A stretch of 64,000 nucleotides of DNA, from assembly GCF_014699115.1 (NCBI RefSeq), contig NZ_JACXAD010000014.1, forward strand, positions 62,001 to 126,000, read 5' to 3'. The DNA is from Hymenobacter montanus. Its GTDB lineage: Bacteria > Bacteroidota > Bacteroidia > Cytophagales > Hymenobacteraceae. The notes beneath the pieces are model-generated. The model had not been told where the DNA came from. It did no database searches and saw only the letters and a list, made by a program, of their open reading frames with translations. This document shows, one piece after another, positions 53,102 to 61,777 of the stretch. A program made the position numbers and the translations under genes. Within the stretch, counting starts at the first letter, position 1. Each line of letters opens with the position of its first letter.

Positions 53102-53512
53102 TTAAACTTTCAATTCGATTTTACCTAATTCTTTACAAAGCTCAATATTTTTCTGCGTCCCGCTTTTGCGTTTGCTATCAGAGTTGAAGTCCACCGCGAT
53201 AAAATGAGAGCATTCTTTTATGACTTCTAAATCCTGCTGTTCATCATTCTCAAAACCTCCTAAAACTGTCCAGCTTCCTACCTTCGTCTTGAATTTATCC
53301 GGCAAGTATTGAGGTTTATCAGCGATATGATAAACAGTAACTCTTGATGAACTACATTTTAAGAGTTCCATTGTTAATGTGTCAACACCTTTAAAATCGC
53401 AAAGTAGAAAAGAGCTGTTGCCACTGTCTAAGTACTGATTAATGACCTCTTCATAATACTTCTTGAAATTAGAGAAGCTAATGTTTCCATTGCCGAATAT
53501 ATAGATTTTCAT
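53102..53512 (-). CDS. SLOG/YspA-like Rossmann-fold protein
   Basis: This AT-rich gene encodes a soluble 136-residue protein. The N-terminal strand and loop KIYIFGNGNISFSNFKKYYE, the central SSFLLCDFKGVDTLTMELLK (compare GDAxGVDxLA of YspA/DUF2493 proteins), and the C-terminal SGTQKNIELCKELGKIEL (compare GTxxTIxxAxxxGK) follow the SLOG-superfamily order. Such proteins bind nucleotides or their derivatives and occur with defence genes. The usual GG/GD residues in the second loop are altered (LLCDF), so assignment is tentative. It stands alone between GC-rich genes and was probably acquired. Confidence 0.55.
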   Translation of the reverse strand: MKIYIFGNGNISFSNFKKYYEEVINQYLDSGNSSFLLCDFKGVDTLTMELLKCSSSRVTVYHIADKPQYLPDKFKTKVGSWTVLGGFENDEQQDLEVIKECSHFIAVDFNSDSKRKSGTQKNIELCKELGKIELKV

Positions 53513-53743
53513 AGTGACACTTTGTAGAACTAGGAACGTTACAATGCTACTCGATCATCCTTGGCTTGTTGAACAGCTAGGATAATATTTTCTGCAAGTT
53601 GCCAAACATAACTTGGTGGCTTACAAAATTAGCAATGACCCTTGAAGTGTAGTCCGATATTTTTATACTTGACAACAAGTGTAATAGTAGTAGAAGCTTA
53701 TTAGTAAGCTATTATTTGGTCATTTTACACGAATCCCTACCGC

Positions 53744-56587
53744 TTAATTTACTACGACGGCGCGGGTTAGCACGCCCGCTGGTCCTTGCACCCGCAGTTG
53801 GTAAAGCCCCGGCGCGAGGTTGGCCAAATTAAGATTTGTCGAGCTGCCACGGCCCGCTTGGCGCAGAACCACCTGCCCCATGTTATTGAGCACCTGCAGC
53901 TCGAACGAGCCAAGCGTCGACGAAAATTCCACCCAGACCAAGCCGCTGGTGGGGTTAGGGTACGCACGAATGCTCGTGGCGAGCGCGGCCGACCGGGAGG
54001 ACAGCAAGGTGGTGTACGAGCGGGCCGCAGCGTCAGACGCAGCTTGCAGCTGCGCCAGCGTCGAGGCCGTAAGCATTGCAAAAACCACGGTGGTAGAGTC
54101 GCCGGGGGCCAGCCTAAGGAGTCGGGTTCCCACTACCTGCGATACATCGGCCCCGTTGGGCAAACCGGCGGTGCGCTGGTCGGGGTCGGTGTCGTTACTT
54201 AAGGTGAGGAATTTTTCGGGCAGCGAAAAGCCATCGGACAGGCTCACGGGCGAGCCCACTGGCGCATTATTGTTAATGGAATACACGGCTGGCGTGCCCC
54301 CCCGCAGCAAGCGGACCCCGGCATACACGGCCGGCACGCCGGGGCTGGGCGTCTGAACCGGCGCGTAGCAATAGCCCAGGTTGCGGGTGTCGTCCCAGGT
54401 TGCAACGTTGCGGGCGGCCCCGTCGGGGTTGGGTAAGTCCCAGTCCATAAACAGGCCCGCGTAAAGCGGCTTGAGCGTATCGGCCGTGAGGTTACGGAGC
54501 GAATACTCCAGGACCACGAAGTCGCGGCGCTCGGGCGCAGCCCAGGCATAAGCCCGCTGGCGTACGGCCACGCCCACGCTCCGAATGCGGGTGCCAGCTA
54601 CCGGAACCGAGTCCTGAAACTCGGCGAGGCTTTCCTGGTCGGCGCGGGGGCCTGGCTGCTGGCGCGTGGCTTGAGTCAGGCTGAAAAACGACTGCCGCGA
54701 CTGTCCATAGCGGGTCCGCAGACGGTCCGACACGCGGGTGGGGCTGGTGGCCAGCATCAGGCCGCCTTCGTTCAGAATGTTCCCGCTACCCCGGTACGTT
54801 ACCCCCCGGCCCACCGTAGCGCCCAAGTCGTCAAACGCCAGGTTGCCGCGGCTGGTCAGTGTCACGGCTAGGTCATTGGCTTCCAGCACTACGTAATCAG
54901 GATTCAGCGTAACATCGACAAACTGATCGAATTGGTACCCGCTGCTGGCCGTGAGGCGATAGCGCAGCGTGGCGGTTGTATTCAGAGGAATACCGCTGCT
55001 GACCACGGATAACCGGAAAGGTGCGGCGGCGTTGCTCGCTCGGCCTAGCATAGGCAGGCTGCCAATCGTAAAGCTGCCCTGCTCCACCCGGAGGTAAGGC
55101 GAAAGCGAGGTAAGCGTGACGGTGAGTGCCGCCATGGGGTAAAGGATGTTTTGCACCTCCGCCGTCAGGCGGAAGGCGTCGCCGGGGGCGTAGGCCGGAA
55201 GTGTGGGGGCGAAAGTGCTGGTCACTACGCGGGCTTCCTGGGTGGTGGTTTGGGTCACGGCCTTCAGCATGTTGAGGCGGCCGGTGCCCAGGCGGCCGAC
55301 CCAGGCGGCGTTAACGGGTAGCGCATCAATGTTATCGGTAGTTTGGCGTAGCTGGGCCACTACCTGAGCCGCAGTAAAGTCCGGAAACCGCTGCCGCACC
55401 AGCGCCGCCGCGGCCGCCACCATCGGCACGGCAAACGAGGTGCCGCCCACGGCGCCGTAGTCGGCATCGGCCGGGCCGTTGCCAGTGGTGGCGTGGTAGC
55501 CGTAAGTAGTGAGGATACTCACGCCCGGCGCTACCAGATCGACGCGGCGGCTGAAGGTGGCATTGGGACTTTTTCGGTCGTTATTGTCTACGCCCGATAC
55601 CGACAGCACGTGGTTATAGGATGCTGGGTAAAAGAGCAGGTCGGCATTGGTATTGCCAGCGGCGGCCACCAGCACGACATTGCGGTTCACGGCGGCGTAA
55701 GTGATGGCGTCCTGCTCGAGGCGGGAGTAGCCGCCGGGCGCGCCCCAGCTCATGGTGATGACCTGACAGCCGTGGTCGGCGGCGTACACGATGGCTTCGA
55801 TGCCGGAAAAGACACCCGTGAGCGTATTGGGGTAGATGTTCACGGGTAGAAACCGACACTGGTTGCTCACCCCGGCAATACCCACGCCGTTGTTGGACTG
55901 GGCGGCCGCCACGCCCGCCACCAGCGTGCCGTGCACGATGGACGGGTCGTAGCCAGGGTTGTTGTCGTTGTTGGCCATGTCCCAGCCCATGAAGTTGTCC
56001 ACGTAGCCGTCCTCATCGTCGTCGACGCCGTTGATGGGGTCGTTGTAGTTGTACTTAAGCTGCGAGCGCAGGTCCTCGTGAGTGAGACGCACCCCGCCGT
56101 CGGTAATCCCAATGACGATGTTGCTGTCGCCGCTGACCACATCCCAGGCTCGGTAAGCACTGATTTGCTTCAGGTAGAACTGGCTGCGGCTAATGCTGAT
56201 GAGCATGGAGTCCGACAGGGGGTCGTTGGGTTGGGCCTGGGGCAGTCGGATGTAGAGCGGCTCCACGTATTCGACGGCTCCAGTGGCCAACAGCACCGCA
56301 CGAGCCCGGTCGAGGGGAATAGTGGGGGACAGGGTGAACTGGTAAATGCCGCGCAAATCGATGCTGCCGGGCTTTTTTTCCTCGGGAGGGAGGGCCCGCG
56401 GAAACTTTTGCCGTAGCTCTTGGGCATTTAGCGTGAGCAAAGCTCCCGCCAAAGCAGTCGGCCGGAAGCCGGGCCGCAGCTTAACAGTCAGCTGACCGGG
56501 CACGGTGGGTGGTGTGGCCGCGGCGCGCAGGGGCGCCATCAGGCTACCCACCACCAAAACATATAACAGGAGTAGAATTCTTTGCAT
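53744..56587 (-). CDS. Subtilisin-like S8 peptidase with T9SS type A sorting domain
   Basis: This is a 947-residue secreted protease. It has a signal peptide (MQRILLLLYVLVVGSLM), a short propeptide-like region (GQLTVKLRPGFRP), and the S8 domain at ~150-420 with Asp163 (ITDGGVRLTHEDL), His219 (IVHGTLVAGV), Asn312 and Ser384 (GGTSFAVPM). A Ca-binding-like loop DDDEDGYVDN sits at ~189-198. Beta-sandwich regions follow. The C-terminal ~75 residues (AYPNPTSGLVWVEF, LNNMGQVVL, LAPGLYQLRV) are a T9SS type A sorting domain. ATG 56587 is chosen because the promoter box at 56638-56645 lies inside the longer frame. Confidence 0.94.
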   Translation of the reverse strand: MQRILLLLYVLVVGSLMAPLRAAATPPTVPGQLTVKLRPGFRPTALAGALLTLNAQELRQKFPRALPPEEKKPGSIDLRGIYQFTLSPTIPLDRARAVLLATGAVEYVEPLYIRLPQAQPNDPLSDSMLISISRSQFYLKQISAYRAWDVVSGDSNIVIGITDGGVRLTHEDLRSQLKYNYNDPINGVDDDEDGYVDNFMGWDMANNDNNPGYDPSIVHGTLVAGVAAAQSNNGVGIAGVSNQCRFLPVNIYPNTLTGVFSGIEAIVYAADHGCQVITMSWGAPGGYSRLEQDAITYAAVNRNVVLVAAAGNTNADLLFYPASYNHVLSVSGVDNNDRKSPNATFSRRVDLVAPGVSILTTYGYHATTGNGPADADYGAVGGTSFAVPMVAAAAALVRQRFPDFTAAQVVAQLRQTTDNIDALPVNAAWVGRLGTGRLNMLKAVTQTTTQEARVVTSTFAPTLPAYAPGDAFRLTAEVQNILYPMAALTVTLTSLSPYLRVEQGSFTIGSLPMLGRASNAAAPFRLSVVSSGIPLNTTATLRYRLTASSGYQFDQFVDVTLNPDYVVLEANDLAVTLTSRGNLAFDDLGATVGRGVTYRGSGNILNEGGLMLATSPTRVSDRLRTRYGQSRQSFFSLTQATRQQPGPRADQESLAEFQDSVPVAGTRIRSVGVAVRQRAYAWAAPERRDFVVLEYSLRNLTADTLKPLYAGLFMDWDLPNPDGAARNVATWDDTRNLGYCYAPVQTPSPGVPAVYAGVRLLRGGTPAVYSINNNAPVGSPVSLSDGFSLPEKFLTLSNDTDPDQRTAGLPNGADVSQVVGTRLLRLAPGDSTTVVFAMLTASTLAQLQAASDAAARSYTTLLSSRSAALATSIRAYPNPTSGLVWVEFSSTLGSFELQVLNNMGQVVLRQAGRGSSTNLNLANLAPGLYQLRVQGPAGVLTRAVVVN

Positions 56588-56637
56588 TGGACGGTAATAT
56601 AATAAAGTGTATATTGTATAGGGTAGAGTAACATCAA

Positions 56638-56645
56638 CAAAGATA
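56638..56645 (-). promoter_or_regulatory. Promoter -7 box of the S8 peptidase gene
   Basis: TATCTTTG is a perfect TAnnTTTG, 50 bases before ATG 56587. It overlaps codons 4-6 of the longer frame and so decides the start. Confidence 0.6.
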
Positions 56646-56846
56646 CGCTTTTTCATGATTAATTAGATTTATTCTTTGAGACTATTAAGGGGGGTAAATT
56701 GTTCTTGGCCAGCAAGACAAGGCACTTATTTTTGGCCTTGGCCGATGTGATTTAACCCGGGAAAAGGCAAGGTCGCCGGCCTGCTGTAACTTGCGCCCCG
56801 GCTTCACTGCCGCTCACCTCCCACGAATCAATTCGTCCGACCCACG

Positions 56847-58502
56847 ATGATTAACAAGCACCAAGCTACCCTCGACGCCGCCGTGCAGGCCCTGCACGGG
56901 CGCACGTTCTTTGCAGCTTTCCCCGAAAACCCGTCGCCCGAGATCTACGGGGCCGACGCCGACGCGCAAGGCCGCGAGAAATTCGCCGCCCTGCGCGGCC
57001 AGCAGTTTACCGAACTCCAGCAGGGCGAGCCCGAAGGCTGGGTCGGCCAGGAAGAATCGCCTTACGAGCAGCAGTCGCTGGGCATCAAATACCCTTTCTA
57101 CTCGCCCTCAACCCTGATTAAGAATGCCCAGGGAGCCTTCACCGAGTGGCGTAAGCTGAAGCCTGCCCTGCGTGCCGCCCTGCTCACCGAGGCGCTGGAA
57201 GGGATGAAGAGCCGCTTCTTCGAGATTGCCTACGCCACCATGCACACCACCGGGCAGGCCTACATGATGTCGTTCCAGGCCAGTGGCCCCCACGCCGCCG
57301 ACCGCGCCCTGGAGGCCATTGCGGCCGGCTACGAGGAGCAAACCCGCTTTCCCGAAGATACCCGCTGGGAAAAGCCCATGGGCAAGTACAGCCTCACCCT
57401 GAACAAGACCTGGCGCGCCGTGCCCAAGGGCCTGGCGCTGGTTATCGGCTGCTCCACCTTTCCGACCTGGAACACGGTGCCCGGCATGTTTGCCTCGCTG
57501 GTAACCGGCAACCCCACCATCATCAAGCCCCATCCCAAGGCGGTGTTGCCCATCGCCATTGTCGTGGCCGAGGTGCAAAAGGTGCTGGTCGAGCACGGCT
57601 TGAGCCCCTTTATCTGCCAACTGGCCGTGGACGCCGACGACCACCTCATCACCAAGGAGCTGGCCGAAGACCCCGCCGTAAAGCTGATTGACTATACGGG
57701 GGGCTCGCAATTTGGGGAGTACGTGGAAAGCTTGAAAGGGAAAACAGTCTTCACCGAGAAAACCGGCGTCAACAGCATCATCCTCGACAGCTGCACCGAC
57801 CTCGACAAAGTAGCTCAGAACCTGGCGTTCTCCGTGAGCCTGTATTCGGGTCAGATGTGTACCGCTCCGCAGAACTTCTTCATTCCCGCTGCCGGCGTGC
57901 GGGTGGGCGACACCGTTGTGCCCTACGAGGAAGTGGTGCAGAAGCTCTCGGCTGCCATCACCGGCTTGGCCACCAACCCCAAGGCCGCGCCGCACGTGTT
58001 CGGCGCCATTCAGAACCCGGCCACCCACGAGCGGGTGAAGCAGCTGGCCTTCGACGGGGGCCGCAGCGTGTTGGCCCACGGCGCCGTGGAAAACCCCACC
58101 TTCAAAAATGCCCGGACCTGCTCGCCGAGCATTCACGAGGTCGATTCCAGCCGGGTAGAGCAGTTCAGCCAGGAGTTGTTCGGGCCGATTATGCTGATTA
58201 TCAAAACCAAGGACACCCAGGAGAGTCTCCGCCTCGCCGCCCAGCTGGCCCGCGAGCACGGCGCCATTTCCTGCGGGGCTTATACTACCGATGAGGCTAT
58301 TAAAGAGCAAATTATGGACGAGATGAGCTTGGCCGGCACGCCCGTCAGCTTCAACCTCACCGGCGGCATCTACGTGAACCAGAACGCGGGCTTCTCCGAC
58401 TTCCACGTAACCGGGGGCAACCCCGCCGGCAACGCCAGCTTCACCAACCCGGAGTTCGTCATCAAGCGCTTCACCTGGGTGGGCTTCCGCGAGCCGGCGT
58501 AG
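56847..58502 (+). CDS. paaN: PaaN-type aldehyde dehydrogenase (phenylacetate degradation family)
   Basis: This 551-residue member of the aldehyde dehydrogenase superfamily matches the PaaN (TIGR02288-like) subgroup. The cofactor region is VIGCSTFPTWNTVPGM then GNPTIIKPHPKAVLP. The catalytic Cys lies in SLYSGQMCTAPQNFF. The Glu-containing segment is EKTGVNSIILDS. The role in phenylacetate breakdown comes from the family. No other paa gene is present in the window, so it may work elsewhere or with distant partners. A terminator follows. Confidence 0.9.
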   Translation: MINKHQATLDAAVQALHGRTFFAAFPENPSPEIYGADADAQGREKFAALRGQQFTELQQGEPEGWVGQEESPYEQQSLGIKYPFYSPSTLIKNAQGAFTEWRKLKPALRAALLTEALEGMKSRFFEIAYATMHTTGQAYMMSFQASGPHAADRALEAIAAGYEEQTRFPEDTRWEKPMGKYSLTLNKTWRAVPKGLALVIGCSTFPTWNTVPGMFASLVTGNPTIIKPHPKAVLPIAIVVAEVQKVLVEHGLSPFICQLAVDADDHLITKELAEDPAVKLIDYTGGSQFGEYVESLKGKTVFTEKTGVNSIILDSCTDLDKVAQNLAFSVSLYSGQMCTAPQNFFIPAAGVRVGDTVVPYEEVVQKLSAAITGLATNPKAAPHVFGAIQNPATHERVKQLAFDGGRSVLAHGAVENPTFKNARTCSPSIHEVDSSRVEQFSQELFGPIMLIIKTKDTQESLRLAAQLAREHGAISCGAYTTDEAIKEQIMDEMSLAGTPVSFNLTGGIYVNQNAGFSDFHVTGGNPAGNASFTNPEFVIKRFTWVGFREPA

Positions 58503-58554
58503 CGTTGGCCAACGAGATAGAGTAAACAGTAATAGCTTGAATCAGTAATAAACA

Positions 58555-58580
58555 GCCCCGGCTTCACCTAAAGCCGGGGC
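58555..58580 (+). terminator. Terminator after paaN
   Basis: GCCCCGGCTT (58555-58564) pairs with AAGCCGGGGC (58571-58580) around a six-base loop. It is followed by CGTTT, so the T-run is weak. Confidence 0.65.
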
Positions 58581-58719
58581 CGTTTGCGTTGTAACAGACC
58601 GAAGAAGAGCGAGCCGCCCAGCTGAGCATGCTGAAGCATCTGGTCTCTGGTGCCGCGCCCTGAAACAGGCAATGGTGTAAGGCTCACAGCTGCACTCCGG
58701 GCAGCTAATTACCAAATAT

Positions 58720-59022
58720 TTATAGAATTTGTCGTAAGTCTTCGCGCAGGTTCTCGATGCCGTGCCGAATCTGGTTCCATACCCCTGGCTCCGAGCCATC
58801 GGCCGGTGCGGGGGCCTGCCCGAGCTGCTCGGCCAGCCGTGCGCGTTTAGCCTCGAGGGCCTCGGCGTGGGCCTGGTAGGTATTGGGCGAGCCCGCTGCC
58901 GTGGCGTGAGCACGGTTGTGCAAGGTTTTGATTTTGGCATCCAACTCGTCGAGCGCATGGCGCAGGTCGTTTTCGGATAGCTGGGGTGGGCGTTGGCCCT
59001 CGGGTCCGGGAGTGCTAGACAT
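58720..59022 (-). CDS. Small coiled-coil protein
   Basis: This 100-residue soluble protein has a helical centre rich in heptad-like Leu and charged residues (LRHALDELDAKIKTLHNRAH, AHAEALEAKRARLAEQLGQA) and a helical tail (IENLREDLRQIL). It has no signal or membrane segment. The family is not recognised. Composition and frame statistics fit a real GC-rich gene, and ATG 59022 is the natural start. Confidence 0.62.
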   Translation of the reverse strand: MSSTPGPEGQRPPQLSENDLRHALDELDAKIKTLHNRAHATAAGSPNTYQAHAEALEAKRARLAEQLGQAPAPADGSEPGVWNQIRHGIENLREDLRQIL

Positions 59023-59387
59023 GGCAATTCAGAAAAACAGGCCAGTAGAAAAGAAGCTGAGGATTGTACTGCCTTCGGCAGGGAAAGGATGCCTTGGGCC
59101 CTGATTCGGACGCCCAAGTCTTTGGTATTAACCCGAGCGCTACTAAGGAAAAAGCAGCTGTCTCCACGGCCCTGCGAGGCTTGGTGGTTTTGCGACAGCT
59201 GGTTTCACCTGGCGCAACCTAGGCTGGTGCCGCGCGGGCCCCCAAGGCAAAATTCTCGAATTGCTAGCTGTTTATTAATCTTTTAGAGCGGCGTCCTATT
59301 CCGTTTCCGTGTACTATACTAAATTGATAATACCTCACCCATCCATAGGAGAGCGGCCAGACAACGGGACACGAATCTGAGCAATGC
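59023..59387. other. Gap upstream of the palindromic element
   Basis: No gene or strong hairpin is visible up to the palindromic element. The stretch around 59275-59340 is AT-rich. Confidence 0.35.
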
Positions 59388-59575
59388 CCAGTTGCCGGCT
59401 AGCCGCAGCGCGGCGACAGGTTGATAGAACCGAATAACGATGGTGAATTGAAAGCCGCGTAGCGGTGACAGACTCGTCCAGCGGCTCTGTCACCGCTACG
59501 CGGCTTTCAGGTGACGACGCTATTTATTTCTACCAACCTGTCGCCGCGCTGCGGCTAGGCGGTAACTTGGGTTGG
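59388..59575. repeat. Nested palindromic repeat element, copy 2
   Basis: The outer arms 59401-59430 and 59529-59558 are complementary at 29 of 30 bases (TAGCCGCAGCGCGGCGACAG... ). The inner arms 59450-59473 and 59487-59510 form a perfect 24-bp inverted repeat containing CACCGCTACGCGGCTT. The outer homology extends weakly to 59388 and 59575. The layout and core words match copy 1 at 6890-7046. The element ends just past the stop of the next gene on the minus strand. Confidence 0.85.
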
Positions 59576-59582
59576 TTATTGG

Positions 59583-60137
59583 TTAGGCAGCAAGTGAACG
59601 AGGCAGGCCGGCCTCGCGGGCCAGGGGCGCGGCGCCCGACTGCCACAGCGCGGCCAGCACCGCGTTGGCAGTTGGGGCCAGTTCGAGGAGGTAGTCTTCG
59701 TGCAGCTTGGTGGTTTGCTTCAGGGCCTCGTGAGTGCGCTTGGTGAGGTGCTGCAGTAGGGGCTGGGTGGGGCCGTGCAACTGGGCCGTCATGGTCGGCT
59801 GGTGCCGGAATACGTTGGCCAACAGGCGCCAGCTCAACTCCGTTTCGCCGACTACGTCCTCGGTAATCTTGGCGTGGTAGGCCAGCCGGGCCTGCAGCTG
59901 CCGCAGAATAACGAGCAAGTCGTTGGGAGTTTGGTGAAAGCCGCGCACGGGGTCATCGACTTGAGCGCGCAGAATGGCGCGTCGGGTTTCCAGCGCGTCG
60001 GGCCCCTCAAGCAGGCGATAGGTGAGCTGCTCGGTCAGAACCGGGTCCTGGGCCACCAAGCGGGCTAAGAGCTGGTCTTTTTCTTTCTGCGGAAGCTGAA
60101 AAAGGGCACGTCGGAGTTCGGGCGAAAGGGCGGGCAT
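59583..60137 (-). CDS. Unrecognised 184-residue helical protein
   Basis: This soluble protein is predicted almost all-helical, with Leu- and Gln-rich helices (ALFQLPQKEKDQLLARLVAQ, PLLQHLTKRTHEALKQTTKL). No signal peptide or membrane segment. The N-terminus MPALSPELRRALFQLPQKEK looks like a conserved start, but the family is not recognised. Upstream lies a TATTTTG box 17 bases before the ATG. The palindromic element sits eight bases beyond the stop. Confidence 0.68.
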   Translation of the reverse strand: MPALSPELRRALFQLPQKEKDQLLARLVAQDPVLTEQLTYRLLEGPDALETRRAILRAQVDDPVRGFHQTPNDLLVILRQLQARLAYHAKITEDVVGETELSWRLLANVFRHQPTMTAQLHGPTQPLLQHLTKRTHEALKQTTKLHEDYLLELAPTANAVLAALWQSGAAPLAREAGLPRSLAA

Positions 60138-60757
60138 GGGCGGAAGAAAGATTCAAAATAACGCGAGCGTAGGCCAGGTGCCACTTCCGAGAGGTCTCGT
60201 TGATAGCGTATCATCGTCGCTGCCACCCCTGGCTGCATTAGCTTGCTAAGCCGGCCGCAAAATTGTTCAAAATTGCGTCAATGGCTATAAAATCGGCTTT
60301 GGAGCTACCACAGGGTAGCTGTGCCGTATCGCTATCAATGATTGGACCCCGACTCCAGGGGCGTGAGACATCTGTTTTCTCACTGCTTAAGCCATTTCAC
60401 AGATGAGGTACATGTAGCTCAACTGCTCCTGTGGGCCCTCGTCGTCAGCTTCCCATTGCACAGACGAGGTACGTGTGGCTCGTCCTCTTTTTGAGCTTCT
60501 CGGCGGCGAGCAACCTGGGGGCCTGGCCCAGGGCGGCCCAGGAGGTTAAGGCGGATAACCAGCCGTACCTCGTTCAGTAAATTGCTTTACGTATTTTTCT
60601 ACTTTTCACCATCAGGCTTAGCCAACTCGGATTGATACGGGCAAGGTATTTGACAGGCAGATACCCGATCAGTAGCGATATTGTGAAAAAAAGCGCGGGC
60701 GGGTGCAACCTTAGCCGGGTTAGTGGCATCTTCCCGCGAGAAGCCATTTTCTACGTA
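60138..60757. other. 620-bp gap with a direct repeat
   Basis: Two 23-base units, CACAGATGAGGTACATGTAG (60398) and CACAGACGAGGTACGTGTGG (60459), recur with a 61-base period; a related CCGTACCTCGTTCAG appears near 60564 in the opposite sense. No intact gene is seen. The repeat could be an operator or a degraded tandem duplication. Confidence 0.35.
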
Positions 60758-61612
60758 ATGGATTTTATGCTGTCTGTTTATTGCCGCCGCTTGTATCTAC
60801 TGGCCTTAGTGGGGTTGGCCACCACGGCCTGTTCTCCTACCTATTGGCTGGAACTGAAGCCGGCGCGGCCGGCGGGCTTGTTTAACAACGGGCGGGCCCA
60901 AGCTCAGGCCGTGGCCGACAATGTAGAAGTTCGGCTGCGCTTCGTGCACTACGAGCCCACGCGGGTGGTTTTTGAAGCAGAGTACCACAACTCTACCAAT
61001 CACCCTGTGGTGGTCGACCCGACGGCCTTCAAGTACGAGGTAAGCCGGGCGCCCGCCCCCGTTGCGGCCCCGCGAACCAAGCGCCCCAAGCCGCTGCCCG
61101 ACACCCAGGTAACGGCCGCCGTGGCTGCCGCCAGCATGTCGCTGCCGCTGCCGCCGCTGCCCCCAAGGTCGCTGGCGGCCTACGACCCCGAGCCGGAAAT
61201 AACCGCCCTGCGCGAAGGGTCCGACAAAGCCGCCGCCAAAGCGGCCCGGGTCGACTGGTTAGGGCTGGCCCTGGGCGCGGTTAGCATGGCTACCGACATC
61301 GCCAGCATCGGCAAGCGCGAAACCGTAGCGCAGTACCAGAGCCGGGCCGCTATTCAAAACGTAGCCGTGACGTACAACGTCATTTCTTCCGCTACCAAGA
61401 TGGAGCAGGCCGTAGCTGCCGACCTCATGCAGCAGCGGGCTGCTCAGTTGCAGGAATATGCCCTGCGCAAAGTAACCCTGGCTCCCGGCTACGAGGTACG
61501 CGGCTACGTCTACTTCCCGCGCTACGACGCTGCCGACAGCGTGGTGGTCCAGGCTCCGGTGGGCTCCCGCACGGTGCCGCTGAAATTTGTGCAGGTGCGC
61601 ACGCGGCAATAG
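60758..61612 (+). CDS. Lipoprotein of unknown function
   Basis: This 284-residue predicted lipoprotein has the signal MDFMLSVYCRRLYLLALVGL with lipobox LATTAC. The mature part begins with VRLRFVHYEPTRVVFEAEYH, a beta-rich piece. A Pro-rich stretch follows (~130-150) and then helices around a small Gly/Ala segment (WLGLALGAVSMATDIASIG). It ends with VTLAPGYEVRGYVYFPRYDA, resembling late beta strands of Bacteroidota surface lipoproteins. The family is not recognised. The start could be ATG 60758 or 60767; the frame is open to 60632. Confidence 0.68.
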   Translation: MDFMLSVYCRRLYLLALVGLATTACSPTYWLELKPARPAGLFNNGRAQAQAVADNVEVRLRFVHYEPTRVVFEAEYHNSTNHPVVVDPTAFKYEVSRAPAPVAAPRTKRPKPLPDTQVTAAVAAASMSLPLPPLPPRSLAAYDPEPEITALREGSDKAAAKAARVDWLGLALGAVSMATDIASIGKRETVAQYQSRAAIQNVAVTYNVISSATKMEQAVAADLMQQRAAQLQEYALRKVTLAPGYEVRGYVYFPRYDAADSVVVQAPVGSRTVPLKFVQVRTRQ

Positions 61613-61700
61613 CGCCCACTGGTAAATCCATCATCAGCTAACCTCCACCAGTGAGTGAGTAGAATAGTCGGCAGGTTAGACTGCCGTCAGGAAAAACGCT

Positions 61701-61750
61701 CAAATCAAAGAGCCGGCCCCGCACTGTAGCGGGGCCGGCTCTTTGATTTG
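61701..61750. terminator. Bidirectional terminator, perfect 22-bp stem
   Basis: CAAATCAAAGAGCCGGCCCC plus GC (61701-61722) pairs fully with 61729-61750 around a six-base loop. It serves the lipoprotein gene on the plus strand and the ABC-F gene on the minus strand. Confidence 0.9.
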
Positions 61751-61777
61751 GAGGCTAGGAATAAGAAGGGAGCGTAC

